A DNA stretch of 64,000 nt. Origin: Staphylococcus arlettae (GTDB taxonomy: Bacteria > Bacillota > Bacilli > Staphylococcales > Staphylococcaceae). Numbering within the stretch: the stretch's first letter is position 1; every line of letters starts with the position of its first letter. Location of the stretch: assembly GCF_002902345.1 (NCBI RefSeq), contig NZ_PPQB01000019.1:63321-127320 (forward strand), written 5' to 3'. The notes beneath the pieces were generated by a model. That model worked only from the letters and a program-made list of their open reading frames with translations. It was not told the DNA's origin and made no database searches. Made by a program: the position numbers and the translations under genes. Shown here piece by piece: positions 26,901 to 36,258 of this stretch.

Positions 26901-26936
26901 AAAAAGAACCGGGACATAATTAGTGTCCCGGCTCCT
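26901..26936 (-). terminator. Terminator of the formate dehydrogenase operon
   Basis: GAACCGGGACA (26906-26916) pairs with TGTCCCGGCTC (26924-26934) and is followed on the minus strand by TTTTT. It belongs to the recurring GGGACA terminator type. Confidence 0.85.
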
Positions 26937-26962
26937 ATAAGTTGTATGATGGCTAAATAATA

Positions 26963-27430
26963 TTAACCTCTCGACATACCTTTTAAGAGGTTCAACATGT
27001 ACGTCAAGCTACGATTCATTTCATCATCTTTTAAAATACCCATCAATCCTGTAATGGATGTTTTTTGATTTGGATTGGCTTGATTAGCTACACGCAGACC
27101 TTTATTGACTTTATTAAGTGTAGTGCTTAAATCATCAACGTCTAAATCACCTAATAAAAATACTAGTGATGCCATATTTGAAATTAAGCCAGAATATTGG
27201 TCTTTATTTAGCTCAACTGCAAATTTATTAGCAATGACGCCGCGACCTTTGACTGCACCTGATAGTGCATCTAGTAACTTGGCATCATCCAAAGTGCTAA
27301 TTATATTAATAGCTTTTAAAATGCTTTCTTTATTTTCTGCAATTGCTGTAGTCACTTCATCTAAGCTTTCCTGTTTGATTTGTTCGTCTGTTTTTTGAAT
27401 ACGGTTAATTTTAGTAATTCTCTCAGCCAT
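26963..27430 (-). CDS. DUF1641 protein associated with formate dehydrogenase
   Basis: A 155-residue soluble protein of the DUF1641 family (YrhD/YjgD-like), which is regularly encoded directly after FdhF-type formate dehydrogenases in Bacillus and Staphylococcus. LDALSGAVKGRGVIANKFAV and GLRVANQANP are the recognisable parts. Its ATG shares the last base of the fdhA stop codon, so the two are translationally coupled. No catalytic residues or metal motifs are seen. A role as assembly factor or accessory subunit is an inference from the constant linkage. Confidence 0.8.
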   Translation of the reverse strand: MAERITKINRIQKTDEQIKQESLDEVTTAIAENKESILKAINIISTLDDAKLLDALSGAVKGRGVIANKFAVELNKDQYSGLISNMASLVFLLGDLDVDDLSTTLNKVNKGLRVANQANPNQKTSITGLMGILKDDEMNRSLTYMLNLLKGMSRG

Positions 27431-30384
27431 TATTTATCCACCTGATTTCCTGGAAAGACATAATCTTCACGTGCCCATTTATTTTCTACTTGGACACTAT
27501 ATTGTGGCTTACGATGTTTGTCGACACGGAAATTCGTTGGATTTAAAGGTGATTTACCTCTTCTCGTTTTCACTTCCATACGACAACTTGTACGTTTGTA
27601 TGACGGCGTATCTGTATCTTTATCAACGTCACTATTAGTTAGTAAGTTAATTGCGCCATGATCACCGTGTTTCATCGCATTATTATTTAATGGAATATAT
27701 ATTTCTTTGCCTTTAACGCGATCTGTTACATGAACGACCAATTCCGCCTCTCCAGTGTCAGAGATTAATTTTACTTCGGCACCTTCATGTATACCTCTGT
27801 CCTCTGCAAGCTCTGGTGATACCTCAACAAATGCATTTGGCATTTTATATTCTAATCCAGGCACTTTATATGTCATATTGCCTTCATGGAAGTGTTCTAA
27901 CAATCTACCATTATTCACATGCAAATCATAAACATCGTTTTGTTTAAAGAAGTTATCAAAAGTCAGTGGGAAGAATTTAGCCTTTTTATTGTCAAAGTTA
28001 AAGCCATTTAAATATAATGTCGGTTCATCAGTGCCATCTTCTGCAACTGGCCATTGCAAGCTATTATAACCTGCTAAACGCTCATAATTCACACCTGAAT
28101 AAGATGGTGTTAATCTAGCGATTTCATCCATAATTTGACTTGGATGTGTATAATTCCACTCATAGCCTAATGTTTGAGCTACAGCTTGGATAATTTGCCA
28201 ATCTGGTTTTGATTCTCCTTTAGGTTCTAATGCTTGATATAAACGTTGGATTCGACGTTCAGTGTTAGTAAACGTACCTGTTTTTTCTAATGAAGGACTT
28301 GCAGGTAATATCACGTCTGCATAAGAAGCTGTGAAAGTGAAGAATTCATCTTGTACTACTAAGAATCCTACTTTTTCCAATGCCGCTTGTACAAAGTTAA
28401 TATTAGAATCTACAATACCTGTATCTTCACCATAAAGATATAGTGAATCAATTTCTCCGTTATGGATACCTTCCATCATTTGGTGATTGTCTTTACCGGG
28501 TTCAGCTGGTAAAGCTTCGCCATATTCACGTTCAAATTTAGCACGAATATCATCATCTGCTACCTTTTGATAACCTGGGAATTGATCAGGCATACTTCCC
28601 ATATCACTACAACCTTGAACATTGTTATGACCACGTAATGGATAAGCACCTGTACCAGGTCTTCTGTAGTTCCCAGTAGCTAGTAACAGATTGGAAATTG
28701 AAGTAGATGTGTCACTACCAATGTCTTGTTGTGTCACACCCATAGCCCAACAAATAGACACAGATTCAGCTGCTGCCATTTGATGCGCAAAATCAATTAA
28801 ATCTTCTTTCGGAATACCAGTTGTTTCTTCAGCAAATTCCATAGTAAATAGTGCTAGTGAGTTATAATATTCCTCAAAATGATCTACCCATTCATCAATA
28901 AATGCTTGGTCATGTAGATTGTGATCAATAATATATTTTGTTACTGCTGATATCCATACTAAATCTGTACCTGGTTTAGGTTGGTAGAAATTATCAGCAC
29001 GTTCTGCCATTTCATGCTTTCTAATATCAAATACGTTAAGTGTATTATTATAAAGCTTATGACCGCGTTTAATTCTGGAAGCAATAACCGGATGTGCTTC
29101 GGCTGTATTTGTTCCGATAAGTACGACCATACTCGCTTGCTCTAAATCTTCTATAGAACCGGAATCTCCTCCGTGTCCTACAGTTCTAAATAAACCTTTT
29201 GTTGCAGGTGCTTGACAATAACGAGAACAGTTATCGACATTATTTGTTCCAATAACTTGTCTCGCTAATTTTTGCATTAAATAGGACTCTTCATTAGTCG
29301 CTTTAGATGAAGATATAAATGCTAGTCCATCTGCGCCTTTGTCAGCTTTAACTTTTGTAAAGTTATCAGCTACAACTTTTAACGCTTCATCCCATTCAAC
29401 TTCTTCAAAAGCATCACCTTTACGAAGCAATGGTTTAGTTAAACGTTCTTCTGAATCGATATAATCCCAACCGAACTTACCTTTTACACAGCTCGAAATT
29501 TTGTTAGCAGGTGATTCTGGTTGTGGTTGGACTTTTATAACTTCTCTATCTTTTGTCCAAACATCGAACGAACATCCTACACCACAGTATGTACATACTG
29601 TTTTAGTTTTTTCGATACGCTCTTCTCGCATTGCCGCTTCAGAATCTGAAACTGCAAATAGCGGACCGTATCCTGGTTCTGCTTTTTTCGTCAAGTCAAT
29701 CATTGCTGCTAATGAACCTGGTTCTAAGTCAGTCATATAGCCAGCATTACCTTCCATATCCACTTCCATCATGGCATTACATGGACATACAGTGGCACAT
29801 TGACCACATCCAACACATGATGATTCATTAATTGAGACATCATTATCCCAAATAACACGTGGTTCTTGACGTTCCCAATCAATTGTTAACGTTTCATTGA
29901 CTTGCACGTCTTGACAAACTTCTACACAACGCCCACATAATATACATTGATTTGGGTCATAGCGATAAAATGGTCCATAATCTTTTTCATATGGTTTGTC
30001 TTTATATTCATAGGTTTGATGTTCTAAGCCCCATTGATCCATTGTATTATGAATTTCACAATCACCATTATTGTAGTCACAAACTGTACAATATAATTGG
30101 TGTTTTTCTAATATACGGTCTAACGCTTCTTTTTGACTGTCTTGAACTTTATTATTTTGCGTATCGACAACCATAGGCCGATTTATAACTGTACTACATG
30201 CGCGTTCAATTTTACCGTCGATTTCAACTGTACATGTATCACAAGTTTGAATTGGACCTAACGATTCGTTATAACAAATCGATGGTACAAATGTTTCTTG
30301 ACCCTTGATAAACTCAAGTAAATTAGTACCTGGTTCAGCAAGATAGTCCTTACCATCTAACGTCACGATTAAATGCTCCTGCAT
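27430..30384 (-). CDS. fdhA: Molybdenum-dependent formate dehydrogenase, large subunit (Cys type)
   Basis: A 984-residue multi-cofactor enzyme that should oxidise formate to CO2. In order: an N-terminal [2Fe-2S] domain (Cys37, 48, 51, 63), an NuoG-like His/Cys cluster (His95, Cys99, 102, 109), two ferredoxin [4Fe-4S] motifs (Cys147-150-153-157 and Cys190-193-196-200), and the molybdopterin Fe4S domain (Cys264, 267, 271, 299). The catalytic domain follows, with Cys390 at the position that is selenocysteine in E. coli FdhH (NCSRYCQAP). A C-terminal molydopterin-binding domain ends the protein. No separate electron-acceptor subunit is encoded nearby; only the DUF1641 protein follows. FdhD at 5532-6332 is the likely maturation partner. 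Confidence 0.93.
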   Translation of the reverse strand: MQEHLIVTLDGKDYLAEPGTNLLEFIKGQETFVPSICYNESLGPIQTCDTCTVEIDGKIERACSTVINRPMVVDTQNNKVQDSQKEALDRILEKHQLYCTVCDYNNGDCEIHNTMDQWGLEHQTYEYKDKPYEKDYGPFYRYDPNQCILCGRCVEVCQDVQVNETLTIDWERQEPRVIWDNDVSINESSCVGCGQCATVCPCNAMMEVDMEGNAGYMTDLEPGSLAAMIDLTKKAEPGYGPLFAVSDSEAAMREERIEKTKTVCTYCGVGCSFDVWTKDREVIKVQPQPESPANKISSCVKGKFGWDYIDSEERLTKPLLRKGDAFEEVEWDEALKVVADNFTKVKADKGADGLAFISSSKATNEESYLMQKLARQVIGTNNVDNCSRYCQAPATKGLFRTVGHGGDSGSIEDLEQASMVVLIGTNTAEAHPVIASRIKRGHKLYNNTLNVFDIRKHEMAERADNFYQPKPGTDLVWISAVTKYIIDHNLHDQAFIDEWVDHFEEYYNSLALFTMEFAEETTGIPKEDLIDFAHQMAAAESVSICWAMGVTQQDIGSDTSTSISNLLLATGNYRRPGTGAYPLRGHNNVQGCSDMGSMPDQFPGYQKVADDDIRAKFEREYGEALPAEPGKDNHQMMEGIHNGEIDSLYLYGEDTGIVDSNINFVQAALEKVGFLVVQDEFFTFTASYADVILPASPSLEKTGTFTNTERRIQRLYQALEPKGESKPDWQIIQAVAQTLGYEWNYTHPSQIMDEIARLTPSYSGVNYERLAGYNSLQWPVAEDGTDEPTLYLNGFNFDNKKAKFFPLTFDNFFKQNDVYDLHVNNGRLLEHFHEGNMTYKVPGLEYKMPNAFVEVSPELAEDRGIHEGAEVKLISDTGEAELVVHVTDRVKGKEIYIPLNNNAMKHGDHGAINLLTNSDVDKDTDTPSYKRTSCRMEVKTRRGKSPLNPTNFRVDKHRKPQYSVQVENKWAREDYVFPGNQVDK

Positions 30385-30564
30385 TAAATCACCCCTTCAA
30401 TATTATTATTGCCCATTATTCTTTATATCTATGGTGATTCACTTGCTAGTCTTAGAAGCCCCACGCTTCCAAAAGTAGCATTGCTTTAATTGTAAATCTT
30501 ACTGCTCAAAATGTTAAGGCTTTCTATTATATTCCTTAATTTATAATTTCAAAACACTAAAAAA

Positions 30565-30676
30565 CGGAGTGTGATAGAAATCTAATTTTATTAAAAAGAT
30601 TTCGTCGTAACACTCCGCCAAGGATAACTAGAACTGAACAAAACTTGATTTGAAGCGCCTTCAACTACTGACAATA
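30565..30676. repeat. Degenerate reversed copy of the interspersed hairpin repeat
   Basis: Read on the minus strand, this segment aligns with the units at 22333-22603. CATATTGTCAGTAGTTGAAG corresponds to their start, ACTAG and CCTTGGCGGAGTG to the middle, and GATTTCTATCACACTCCG to the end. Base changes in one arm of the second hairpin are often matched in the other. It sits next to the lcpC terminator. Confidence 0.7.
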
Positions 30677-30682
30677 TGAAAT

Positions 30683-30715
30683 GAGACTGGGACAAATCAA
30701 TGACGTCCCAGCCTC
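30683..30715 (-). terminator. Terminator of lcpC
   Basis: GAGACTGGGAC (30683-30693) pairs with GTCCCAGCCTC (30705-30715) just after the lcpC stop. The minus-strand continuation is less T-rich than usual. Confidence 0.65.
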
Positions 30716-30721
30716 TCGGTG

Positions 30722-31681
30722 TTAAATTTCTAAATTATCTTTAATTTTATTTTGAATATCGCTTAATGAACTTTCACTTGGTATAAAATAATACAATCCA
30801 TCATCTTGAATACCACCTTGTCCATCTAATTGATTTCTATTAACTGTTTCATTTGCATCTTTATACTTACTTCTAATTTTTGTTAAATCGCCTAGTGATA
30901 AATCAGTCGTCACATTATCTTTAATATGATCCATGATACCGTTAAAGTGTGTAATAGATTTAGTGCTTGTCAATTTATTCGCAATACCTTGCATGACTAG
31001 CTGTTGACGTTCTTGTCTACCGAAATCGCCACCAGCACCGCTTTCTTTTCTACTTCTAATGAAGGCCATTGCTTGCTCACCATCCATATGCGATTTCTCA
31101 CCTTCTACAAATGAAGCACCATTATAACTAAATGTTGCATTACTCACAACATCTATACCGCCAAGTGTATCAATCATATCTTTCATACCATCCATATCAA
31201 TTGTGGCATAGTGATCAATTGGCACATCTAATAATTTTTCAAGTGATTTCACAGCCATATCTGGCCCGCCATAGGCATGCGCATGGTTGATTTTCTCTGT
31301 AGATCCGTGGCCAACAATTTCAGCTTGCGTATCTCTTGGAATACTTACTATTTCTGATGTTTTTTTGTCTGGATTCATCGAAATGACCATTATAGAATCA
31401 CTTCTCTGCCCACCACCATTAGCATTTCTTTCAGCATCTGAATCTACACCTAATAGTGCAATTGTAAATGGATCACCATTATTTAAATTTACCTTTTTAT
31501 CTCTTAATTCTGATTTGTTTCTATCTAATGGGTTATGAATTGAATTTCCTACCGAAAAGATTTTAAAAGCTAAATAAATAACTGCTACTATGGCTAAAAT
31601 AACTAAAATACCGATCAACCATAACAGTATTTTTGTAGGCAACCCCATTTTTTTACTTCTTTTATATTCCGAGCGGCTCAA
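30722..31681 (-). CDS. lcpC: LytR-CpsA-Psr (LCP) family cell-wall ligase, LcpC-like
   Basis: LCP proteins attach wall teichoic acid or related polymers to peptidoglycan on the outer face of the membrane. This 319-residue protein has a short basic cytoplasmic start, one transmembrane helix (about residues 13-37) and the LCP domain. That domain includes FTIALLGVDSD, the arginine-rich QRSDSIMVISMNP, SIPRDTQAEI, GGIDVV and FIRSRKESGAGGDFGRQERQQ. The genomic setting next to suhB and RsaI matches S. aureus LcpC. The longest frame starts at a GTG inside GGAGTG; the TTG at 31681 is correctly spaced after it. Confidence 0.87.
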   Translation of the reverse strand: MSRSEYKRSKKMGLPTKILLWLIGILVILAIVAVIYLAFKIFSVGNSIHNPLDRNKSELRDKKVNLNNGDPFTIALLGVDSDAERNANGGGQRSDSIMVISMNPDKKTSEIVSIPRDTQAEIVGHGSTEKINHAHAYGGPDMAVKSLEKLLDVPIDHYATIDMDGMKDMIDTLGGIDVVSNATFSYNGASFVEGEKSHMDGEQAMAFIRSRKESGAGGDFGRQERQQLVMQGIANKLTSTKSITHFNGIMDHIKDNVTTDLSLGDLTKIRSKYKDANETVNRNQLDGQGGIQDDGLYYFIPSESSLSDIQNKIKDNLEI

Positions 31682-31793
31682 TTGTATCACTCCAATTCTC
31701 TATTCTATGAGTTTAAGTTCATTCAATGAATTATTATATAGTAAACCATGTCCCTTGACATAGTGCTTAAGACCTATTTATATTTACAGAAAT

Positions 31794-32588
31794 TTAATAT
31801 TTCGCATATCCATTTCCACTATTTATTATTTGCAATATTTCCTCATGGCACCCTGGATTACTAATAATAAATGGGCCACTTGTAGCATAATCTAAATGTG
31901 TATTGCTTAATGTTGTCATTGTCAAACCAAGTTCCTCTGCGAATAAAAACTGTGCAGCTATATCCCATGGTTTAGGATTGGTATTGATATGTGCACCAAA
32001 TTGTCCTTGTATCACTCTTACTGAATCAAGCCCACATGAACCGATAAAACGATAACTAAAAGCAGCATCGTATAAATCATTAATCGTGTCATTATTCATT
32101 ACTTGTGAATTGAATGAAATAATTGCATCTGCCAAGTCCATTGTTTCTGGTGGTGTAATAGGTTCACCATTGGTATAAGCTCCATAACCTCTTACTGCTT
32201 TATGTAACTGTTGATGTGGATAATCATATATGTAAGATAATGTTGGCACGCCATCAACGAAATAACCTAATATAATACAATAATCCTCTTGCTGCTTTAC
32301 CAAGTTTGTTGTGCCATCAATCGGATCCATAATCCATACATGTCCCTCTTTTGGAGTTACTTCGTCATTCGATTTTTCTTCTGCTAATAATTGATGGTCA
32401 GGATAGTTATCATTTAAAAATTGTTGGAATTGTAGTTGAATTGTTTTATCAACATTTGTCACTAAATCAAATCTATTGCGTTTTGTTGATGTTTCCATCT
32501 CTCCAACTAAATTTGGTATCACTTGATCTAACGTTAATAACCACGACCTAATTGCATTATCTAGTTCGATTAGTTGTTCTTTATTCAT
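31794..32588 (-). CDS. suhB: Inositol monophosphatase family protein
   Basis: A 264-residue member of the Li+-sensitive, Mg2+-dependent phosphatase superfamily. Metal-binding motifs are LLAEEKSND (the first acidic motif), WIMDPIDGTTNLVKQ (DPxDGTT) and KPWDIAAQFLFAEE (WDxAA). Substrates in staphylococci are not settled; the family includes phosphatases for inositol phosphate, 3'-phosphoadenosine phosphates and fructose bisphosphate. The ATG at 32588 follows GAGAGGTG; a GTG three codons earlier overlaps that site. It precedes lcpC on the same strand with about 110 bp between. Confidence 0.87.
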   Translation of the reverse strand: MNKEQLIELDNAIRSWLLTLDQVIPNLVGEMETSTKRNRFDLVTNVDKTIQLQFQQFLNDNYPDHQLLAEEKSNDEVTPKEGHVWIMDPIDGTTNLVKQQEDYCIILGYFVDGVPTLSYIYDYPHQQLHKAVRGYGAYTNGEPITPPETMDLADAIISFNSQVMNNDTINDLYDAAFSYRFIGSCGLDSVRVIQGQFGAHINTNPKPWDIAAQFLFAEELGLTMTTLSNTHLDYATSGPFIISNPGCHEEILQIINSGNGYAKY

Positions 32589-32690
32589 AAAATACACCTC
32601 TCGTAATTCACTATTTTAGTTATGTATAATTTTCTCTATTCTACCACAGATGACTGATATGCTTATAGCTTAGTTTGCTAAAGTAGAAAC

Positions 32691-32849
32691 AAAAAAACCG
32701 ACTAGCAATACTAGTCGGCATTAGAAAGGAAAGTAAGTAATAAATATTGAAGATGTTTGAATAGTAACTTGCGCGATTAGATATGTAACAAAAACTATAT
32801 GTAATAGCCTACCCCTTTGCAATCTAAATCGTTATCCCCTTTTGTTACT
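32691..32849 (-). ncRNA. rsaI: RsaI (RsaOG)-like small regulatory RNA
   Basis: A minus-strand transcript of about 155-160 nt is predicted from an extended -10 (TGTTAATAT) to the terminator CCGACTAGTATTGCTAGTCGGTTTTTTT. It carries two G-tracks (AAAAGGGGATAACG and GCAAAGGGGTAGGC) and a CU-rich stretch (TTACTTTCCTTTC). It lies between an inositol monophosphatase gene and a regulator gene, as does RsaI in S. aureus. Known RsaI is CcpA-repressed, signals glucose limitation, and pairs through its G-track with C-rich sRNAs such as RsaE. Assignment rests on these features and context from memory; the 5' end is approximate. Confidence 0.82.
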
Positions 32850-32855
32850 GTCTAT

Positions 32856-32893
32856 ATATTAACATAACCTTTCGTAAAATGTAAGCGTTTTCT
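32856..32893 (-). promoter_or_regulatory. RsaI promoter with CcpA cre site
   Basis: An extended -10 (TGTTAATAT, hexamer at 32861-32856) is preceded by a cre at 32880-32893. On the + strand the cre reads TGTAAGCGTTTTCT, 13 of 14 matches to TGWAANCGNTNWCA. Its position over the -35 region fits repression by CcpA in glucose. Confidence 0.7.
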
Positions 32894-32996
32894 AAAAATT
32901 TATTTGTAACTTTTTTGTAAAATGCCTAAGAATGTCGTCACCATCGTATTTATGCTATAATAAATGTAATATGTAATCAATGGGAGGTGACTTTCT

Positions 32997-33692
32997 ATGA
33001 ATAAGCGTGAGCGACAAAATAAGATTGTTAATGCCATTCATCATAATAAACAAATTTCTGCATCTGATTTAGCTAAACATTTGGACGTCTCAAAGCGGAC
33101 AATCTTAAGAGATATTCAAGATTTAGAAGACCAAGGTGTCAAAATATTAGCTAAACATGGTAAATTGGGTGGTTACCAGTTACAAGAAGCACAGCAAAAT
33201 TACGCCATTGAACTTACAGAAAGTCAACTTTCTGCATTATTTTTAGTATTAAATGAAAGCCAATCTATTTCATCTCTTCCATATAAAGAAGAAATTCATG
33301 CAATTATAAAAAAATGCTTAAATTTACCATATAATAAATTGCGTAAAACTTTAAAAAAATTAGACCGTTACATTAAATTTGATGACCAACATCACGAAAT
33401 ATTACCAACCTTATTTTCTGATTTACTAATTTATTGTACCGAACGTAATGTTATGGCAATGGAATACTCACATTCTAATGAGCATACGCAGACAGAAAAT
33501 GTCATTTTTATTGGATTACTGTGCGAACAAGGCCTATGGAAAGCGATTGTCTTTGAAATAGGATCTGGCCGTACAAATGAAATTCCAATTGTTGCTATTC
33601 AAGATATCGCATACTCTTTTGAAAAAAAGATCAAAACACATGATATATCAATTAAAAATTATAAAGAGTTTTTAAACCCAGCTGAAATGTAA
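32997..33692 (+). CDS. HTH-WYL-type transcriptional regulator
   Basis: A 231-residue protein with an N-terminal DeoR-like helix-turn-helix (ISASDLAKHLDVSKRTILRDI, about residues 20-40, then QDLEDQGVKILAKHGKLGGYQL). An effector-binding region of the YobV/WYL kind follows. The C-terminal portion is short and a canonical WYL triplet is not obvious. Targets are unknown. The ATG follows GGGAGGTG. It is divergent from RsaI, with the two transcription starts about 100 bp apart, and is followed by a terminator. Confidence 0.8.
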   Translation: MNKRERQNKIVNAIHHNKQISASDLAKHLDVSKRTILRDIQDLEDQGVKILAKHGKLGGYQLQEAQQNYAIELTESQLSALFLVLNESQSISSLPYKEEIHAIIKKCLNLPYNKLRKTLKKLDRYIKFDDQHHEILPTLFSDLLIYCTERNVMAMEYSHSNEHTQTENVIFIGLLCEQGLWKAIVFEIGSGRTNEIPIVAIQDIAYSFEKKIKTHDISIKNYKEFLNPAEM

Positions 33693-33723
33693 ATTCATAA
33701 TATAGCTAAACGCTAGTTATTAG

Positions 33724-33790
33724 TAAAGTCGCATATTTGCACACCAAATCAACATCCATCTGATTGATAATGTAAATATGCGTCTTTAGT
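33724..33790 (+). terminator. Terminator after the WYL-type regulator
   Basis: TAAAGTCGCATATTTGCA pairs with TGTAAATATGCGTCTTTA around a loop that contains a minor stem; T-rich sequence follows. Confidence 0.7.
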
Positions 33791-33875
33791 TTATTTATAT
33801 TATCAATCCTTTCCACTTCTTCAGTTATACTTCTTACTTTTAAACACTTCATTACATTTTCATAAGGAGTGCCTC

Positions 33876-34202
33876 ATGTCAAAACAAGTTTACAGTCATA
33901 TTAAGAATCAACTCAAGCACCTACTCACTTTATTAGAACTTTTTAAATATAAACTAGTAATGGAAGATACAGATATAATAATTACTCAAACAGAACTCCA
34001 ACAATTTATTAATCAAGCATATAATTATGCCACAATTCATTTTCAATCAAACCAATGCCCACTCATCCGAAATTACCTCCACATGATAACTGACTTACAA
34101 CAAAATCCCATTTCCCTACTGACTGTTGGTAATACTTATAGTTATATTGATAATTATCAAATATGTGTATATAAACTCTACGAACAATTTGCGCATTTCT
34201 GA
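33876..34202 (+). CDS. Hypothetical small helical protein
   Basis: I do not recognise this 108-residue protein. It is predicted to be mostly alpha-helical and soluble, with no signal peptide, transmembrane segment or clear motif. The N-terminal half is amphipathic (IKNQLKHLLTLLELFKYKL), while the second half has two cysteines and many aromatic residues. It has a good ribosome-binding site (AAGGAGTGCCTC) and sits alone between a regulator and the MurNAc operon. An imperfect inverted repeat (about 34203-34250) follows and may be its terminator or part of the mup promoter. Confidence 0.65.
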   Translation: MSKQVYSHIKNQLKHLLTLLELFKYKLVMEDTDIIITQTELQQFINQAYNYATIHFQSNQCPLIRNYLHMITDLQQNPISLLTVGNTYSYIDNYQICVYKLYEQFAHF

Positions 34203-34239
34203 AATATTGTTACATATTGAAATGAGTTTATTATTCATA

Positions 34240-34281
34240 TTGTAATATATTTTCAAATATAATATAATGTAAGCGATTACA
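34240..34281 (+). promoter_or_regulatory. Promoter and consensus cre of the mupG-murQPR operon
   Basis: TTGTAA (34240-34245), 17 bp, TATAAT (34263-34268). A perfect cre (TGTAAGCGATTACA, 34268-34281) begins at the last base of the -10 and covers the transcription start, predicting strong CcpA repression. Confidence 0.85.
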
Positions 34282-34300
34282 AATATCAGGAGGGATAGCT

Positions 34301-35368
34301 ATGCATGGTTTCTCTGTTTATTTAGGACAGCCTATCAATCAACGTTACATAGATAATTTGATTAGCCTAGGCTATGATACTATCTTCACTTCTATTCAAA
34401 TTCCTGAAGAAGATGAAACTACTAAACTAATATATTTACAACAATTATTGTCTCACTTACAAGATTGTTCAATTACTTACATTATCGATGTACAACCTAC
34501 GTTACTCAATCAACAACTCTATGACTTATTGCATCAATATCAAAATTCTCGTTTTTTAATACGCATTGACACAGAAACATCATTAACCACTGTCAACGAG
34601 ATCATTCGCCATAACTTTGAATGTTGTCTAAATGCCAGCACAATTGATGCAACCTTGCTTGTTCACCTTTCCAACCATGTCGTTAACTTCAAAGCAATTA
34701 GTTATTGTCATAATTATTATCCACGTCCAGATACTGGTTTAAGTTCACAGTTTGTAACCGCACAAAATTCACTTATTAAAACATTTAATCCAAGTGCAGA
34801 AATTTTTGGATTTATCGCCGGTACAGAAAAACGTAGTCCTTTACACAAAGGGTTACCTACAATTGAAAAAACGAGATGGACTCATCCGTTATGTAGTGCA
34901 CAAAACCTAATCGATACAGGTATTGATGGTGTCATCATTGGAGATACATCATTAGTCAATCATCATGCAGAAAGATTAATAAAACTGTTACATGACCGTC
35001 ATTTTATCTTGTCGCTTGCCCATATTGAACCATATAGCGAAGACATTTTATTTCAATCGCATACTGCACGGCCAGATAATCCAGAAAGTGCTATACGCTC
35101 GCAAGAAGCTCGATTGTACAAATCTCAGCAAATAGCACCTAATAATAATTTAAACAGAGTGTTCGGTGACATAACATTAGATAATCATTTAAATGGGCGT
35201 TATGAAGGTGAATTGCAAATTATCAAAGAAGATTTACCAAAACATCCACATGTGAATTGCGTGGCACGTATCTCTGCAGCAGATCACCCTCTCATACCAT
35301 TGATAAAGCCAAATGATACATTTGAATTTCAAAAAGGAGTTGCAGACAATGAAACATTTAACGACTGA
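34301..35368 (+). CDS. mupG: MupG, 6-phospho-N-acetylmuramidase (DUF871)
   Basis: A 355-residue DUF871-family protein. MupG of S. aureus hydrolyses MurNAc-6P-GlcNAc taken up by MurP, releasing MurNAc 6-phosphate and GlcNAc in the cytoplasm. Landmarks are [29 protein letters not shown] at the N-terminus (beta/alpha-barrel start), [15 protein letters not shown], which I take to be the active-site region, and [17 protein letters not shown] in the C-terminal cyclophilin-like domain. It starts after CAGGAGGG and overlaps murQ by 20 bp. The operon order mupG-murQ-murP-murR equals that described in S. aureus, and the perfect cre upstream points to glucose repression. Confidence 0.92.
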   Translation: MHGFSVYLGQPINQRYIDNLISLGYDTIFTSIQIPEEDETTKLIYLQQLLSHLQDCSITYIIDVQPTLLNQQLYDLLHQYQNSRFLIRIDTETSLTTVNEIIRHNFECCLNASTIDATLLVHLSNHVVNFKAISYCHNYYPRPDTGLSSQFVTAQNSLIKTFNPSAEIFGFIAGTEKRSPLHKGLPTIEKTRWTHPLCSAQNLIDTGIDGVIIGDTSLVNHHAERLIKLLHDRHFILSLAHIEPYSEDILFQSHTARPDNPESAIRSQEARLYKSQQIAPNNNLNRVFGDITLDNHLNGRYEGELQIIKEDLPKHPHVNCVARISAADHPLIPLIKPNDTFEFQKGVADNETFND

Positions 35369-36236
35369 AAATAGAAATGAAGCTACGATGCACTTAGATG
35401 AAATGAGCATTGAAGATGCACTAACTATTATGAATGAAGAAGATCAACGTGTACCTCAAGCAATCAAACAAGTTATCCCGACGCTCAGTAACATTATCAA
35501 CTTGACGGCAACACAATTTAGTAAAGGAGGAAGATTAATTTATATGGGCGCTGGCACAAGTGGCAGATTAGGTGTATTAGATGCTGCAGAATGCGTTCCT
35601 ACTTTCAACACTGAACCTACTGACATCATCGGACTTATCGCAGGTGGCGAAAAAGCTATGACAACTGCAATTGAAGGTTCCGAAGATAACGAGACATTAG
35701 GAGCAACAGATTTAAAAGATTTAGCTTTAACTTCAATGGATGTCGTCATTGGTATTGCAGCAAGTGGTAGAACACCGTATGTTATAGGCGGCTTGCAATA
35801 TGCACAATCTATAGGCGCACAAACCGTAGCAATTTCTTGTAATACAGCAAGTGAAATTAGTAAACACGCTGATTATCCCCTAGAAGTTAATGTTGGTCCC
35901 GAGGTATTAACTGGTTCTACACGCTTAAAATCTGGAACTGCACAAAAGTTAATATTGAATATGATTTCCACGATTACGATGGTACGTTGTGGTAAAGTCT
36001 ATGATAATTTAATGATTGATGTTCGACCAACAAATGAAAAGCTTGTACACAGAGCAATCGGTATCATTCAAGATATTTGTGATATTAATTCAACACAAGC
36101 ACAGCAACTATACGACAAAGCTAATCAAAATTTAAAAGTAGCAGTAGTAATGCATTTATGTAATATAGATAAATCTGCAGCTGAAGCGAAATTAAGTGCA
36201 CATAACGGTGTAATTAAACAAGCAATACAATCATAA
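35349..36236 (+). CDS. murQ: MurQ, N-acetylmuramic acid 6-phosphate etherase
   Basis: MurQ cleaves the lactyl ether of MurNAc 6-phosphate to give GlcNAc 6-phosphate and D-lactate. This 295-residue protein has a SIS sugar-isomerase fold with [22 protein letters not shown] (phosphosugar site), the Glu-containing [17 protein letters not shown] and [31 protein letters not shown] is another signature block, and a small UBA-like domain ends the protein. The ATG at 35349 follows AAAGGAG and lies inside the end of mupG, so the genes are translationally coupled. Confidence 0.95.
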   Translation: MKHLTTENRNEATMHLDEMSIEDALTIMNEEDQRVPQAIKQVIPTLSNIINLTATQFSKGGRLIYMGAGTSGRLGVLDAAECVPTFNTEPTDIIGLIAGGEKAMTTAIEGSEDNETLGATDLKDLALTSMDVVIGIAASGRTPYVIGGLQYAQSIGAQTVAISCNTASEISKHADYPLEVNVGPEVLTGSTRLKSGTAQKLILNMISTITMVRCGKVYDNLMIDVRPTNEKLVHRAIGIIQDICDINSTQAQQLYDKANQNLKVAVVMHLCNIDKSAAEAKLSAHNGVIKQAIQS

Positions 36237-36258
36237 ATTAAACAAAGCGGGTGATAGT

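Noticed and set aside
32721..32822. A 33-codon TTG-started frame inside the RsaI-like RNA (MQRGRLLHIVFV...)
   Set aside because: The only GGGG track is about 13 bases from the TTG, too far for normal initiation, and the region is better explained as a non-coding RNA.
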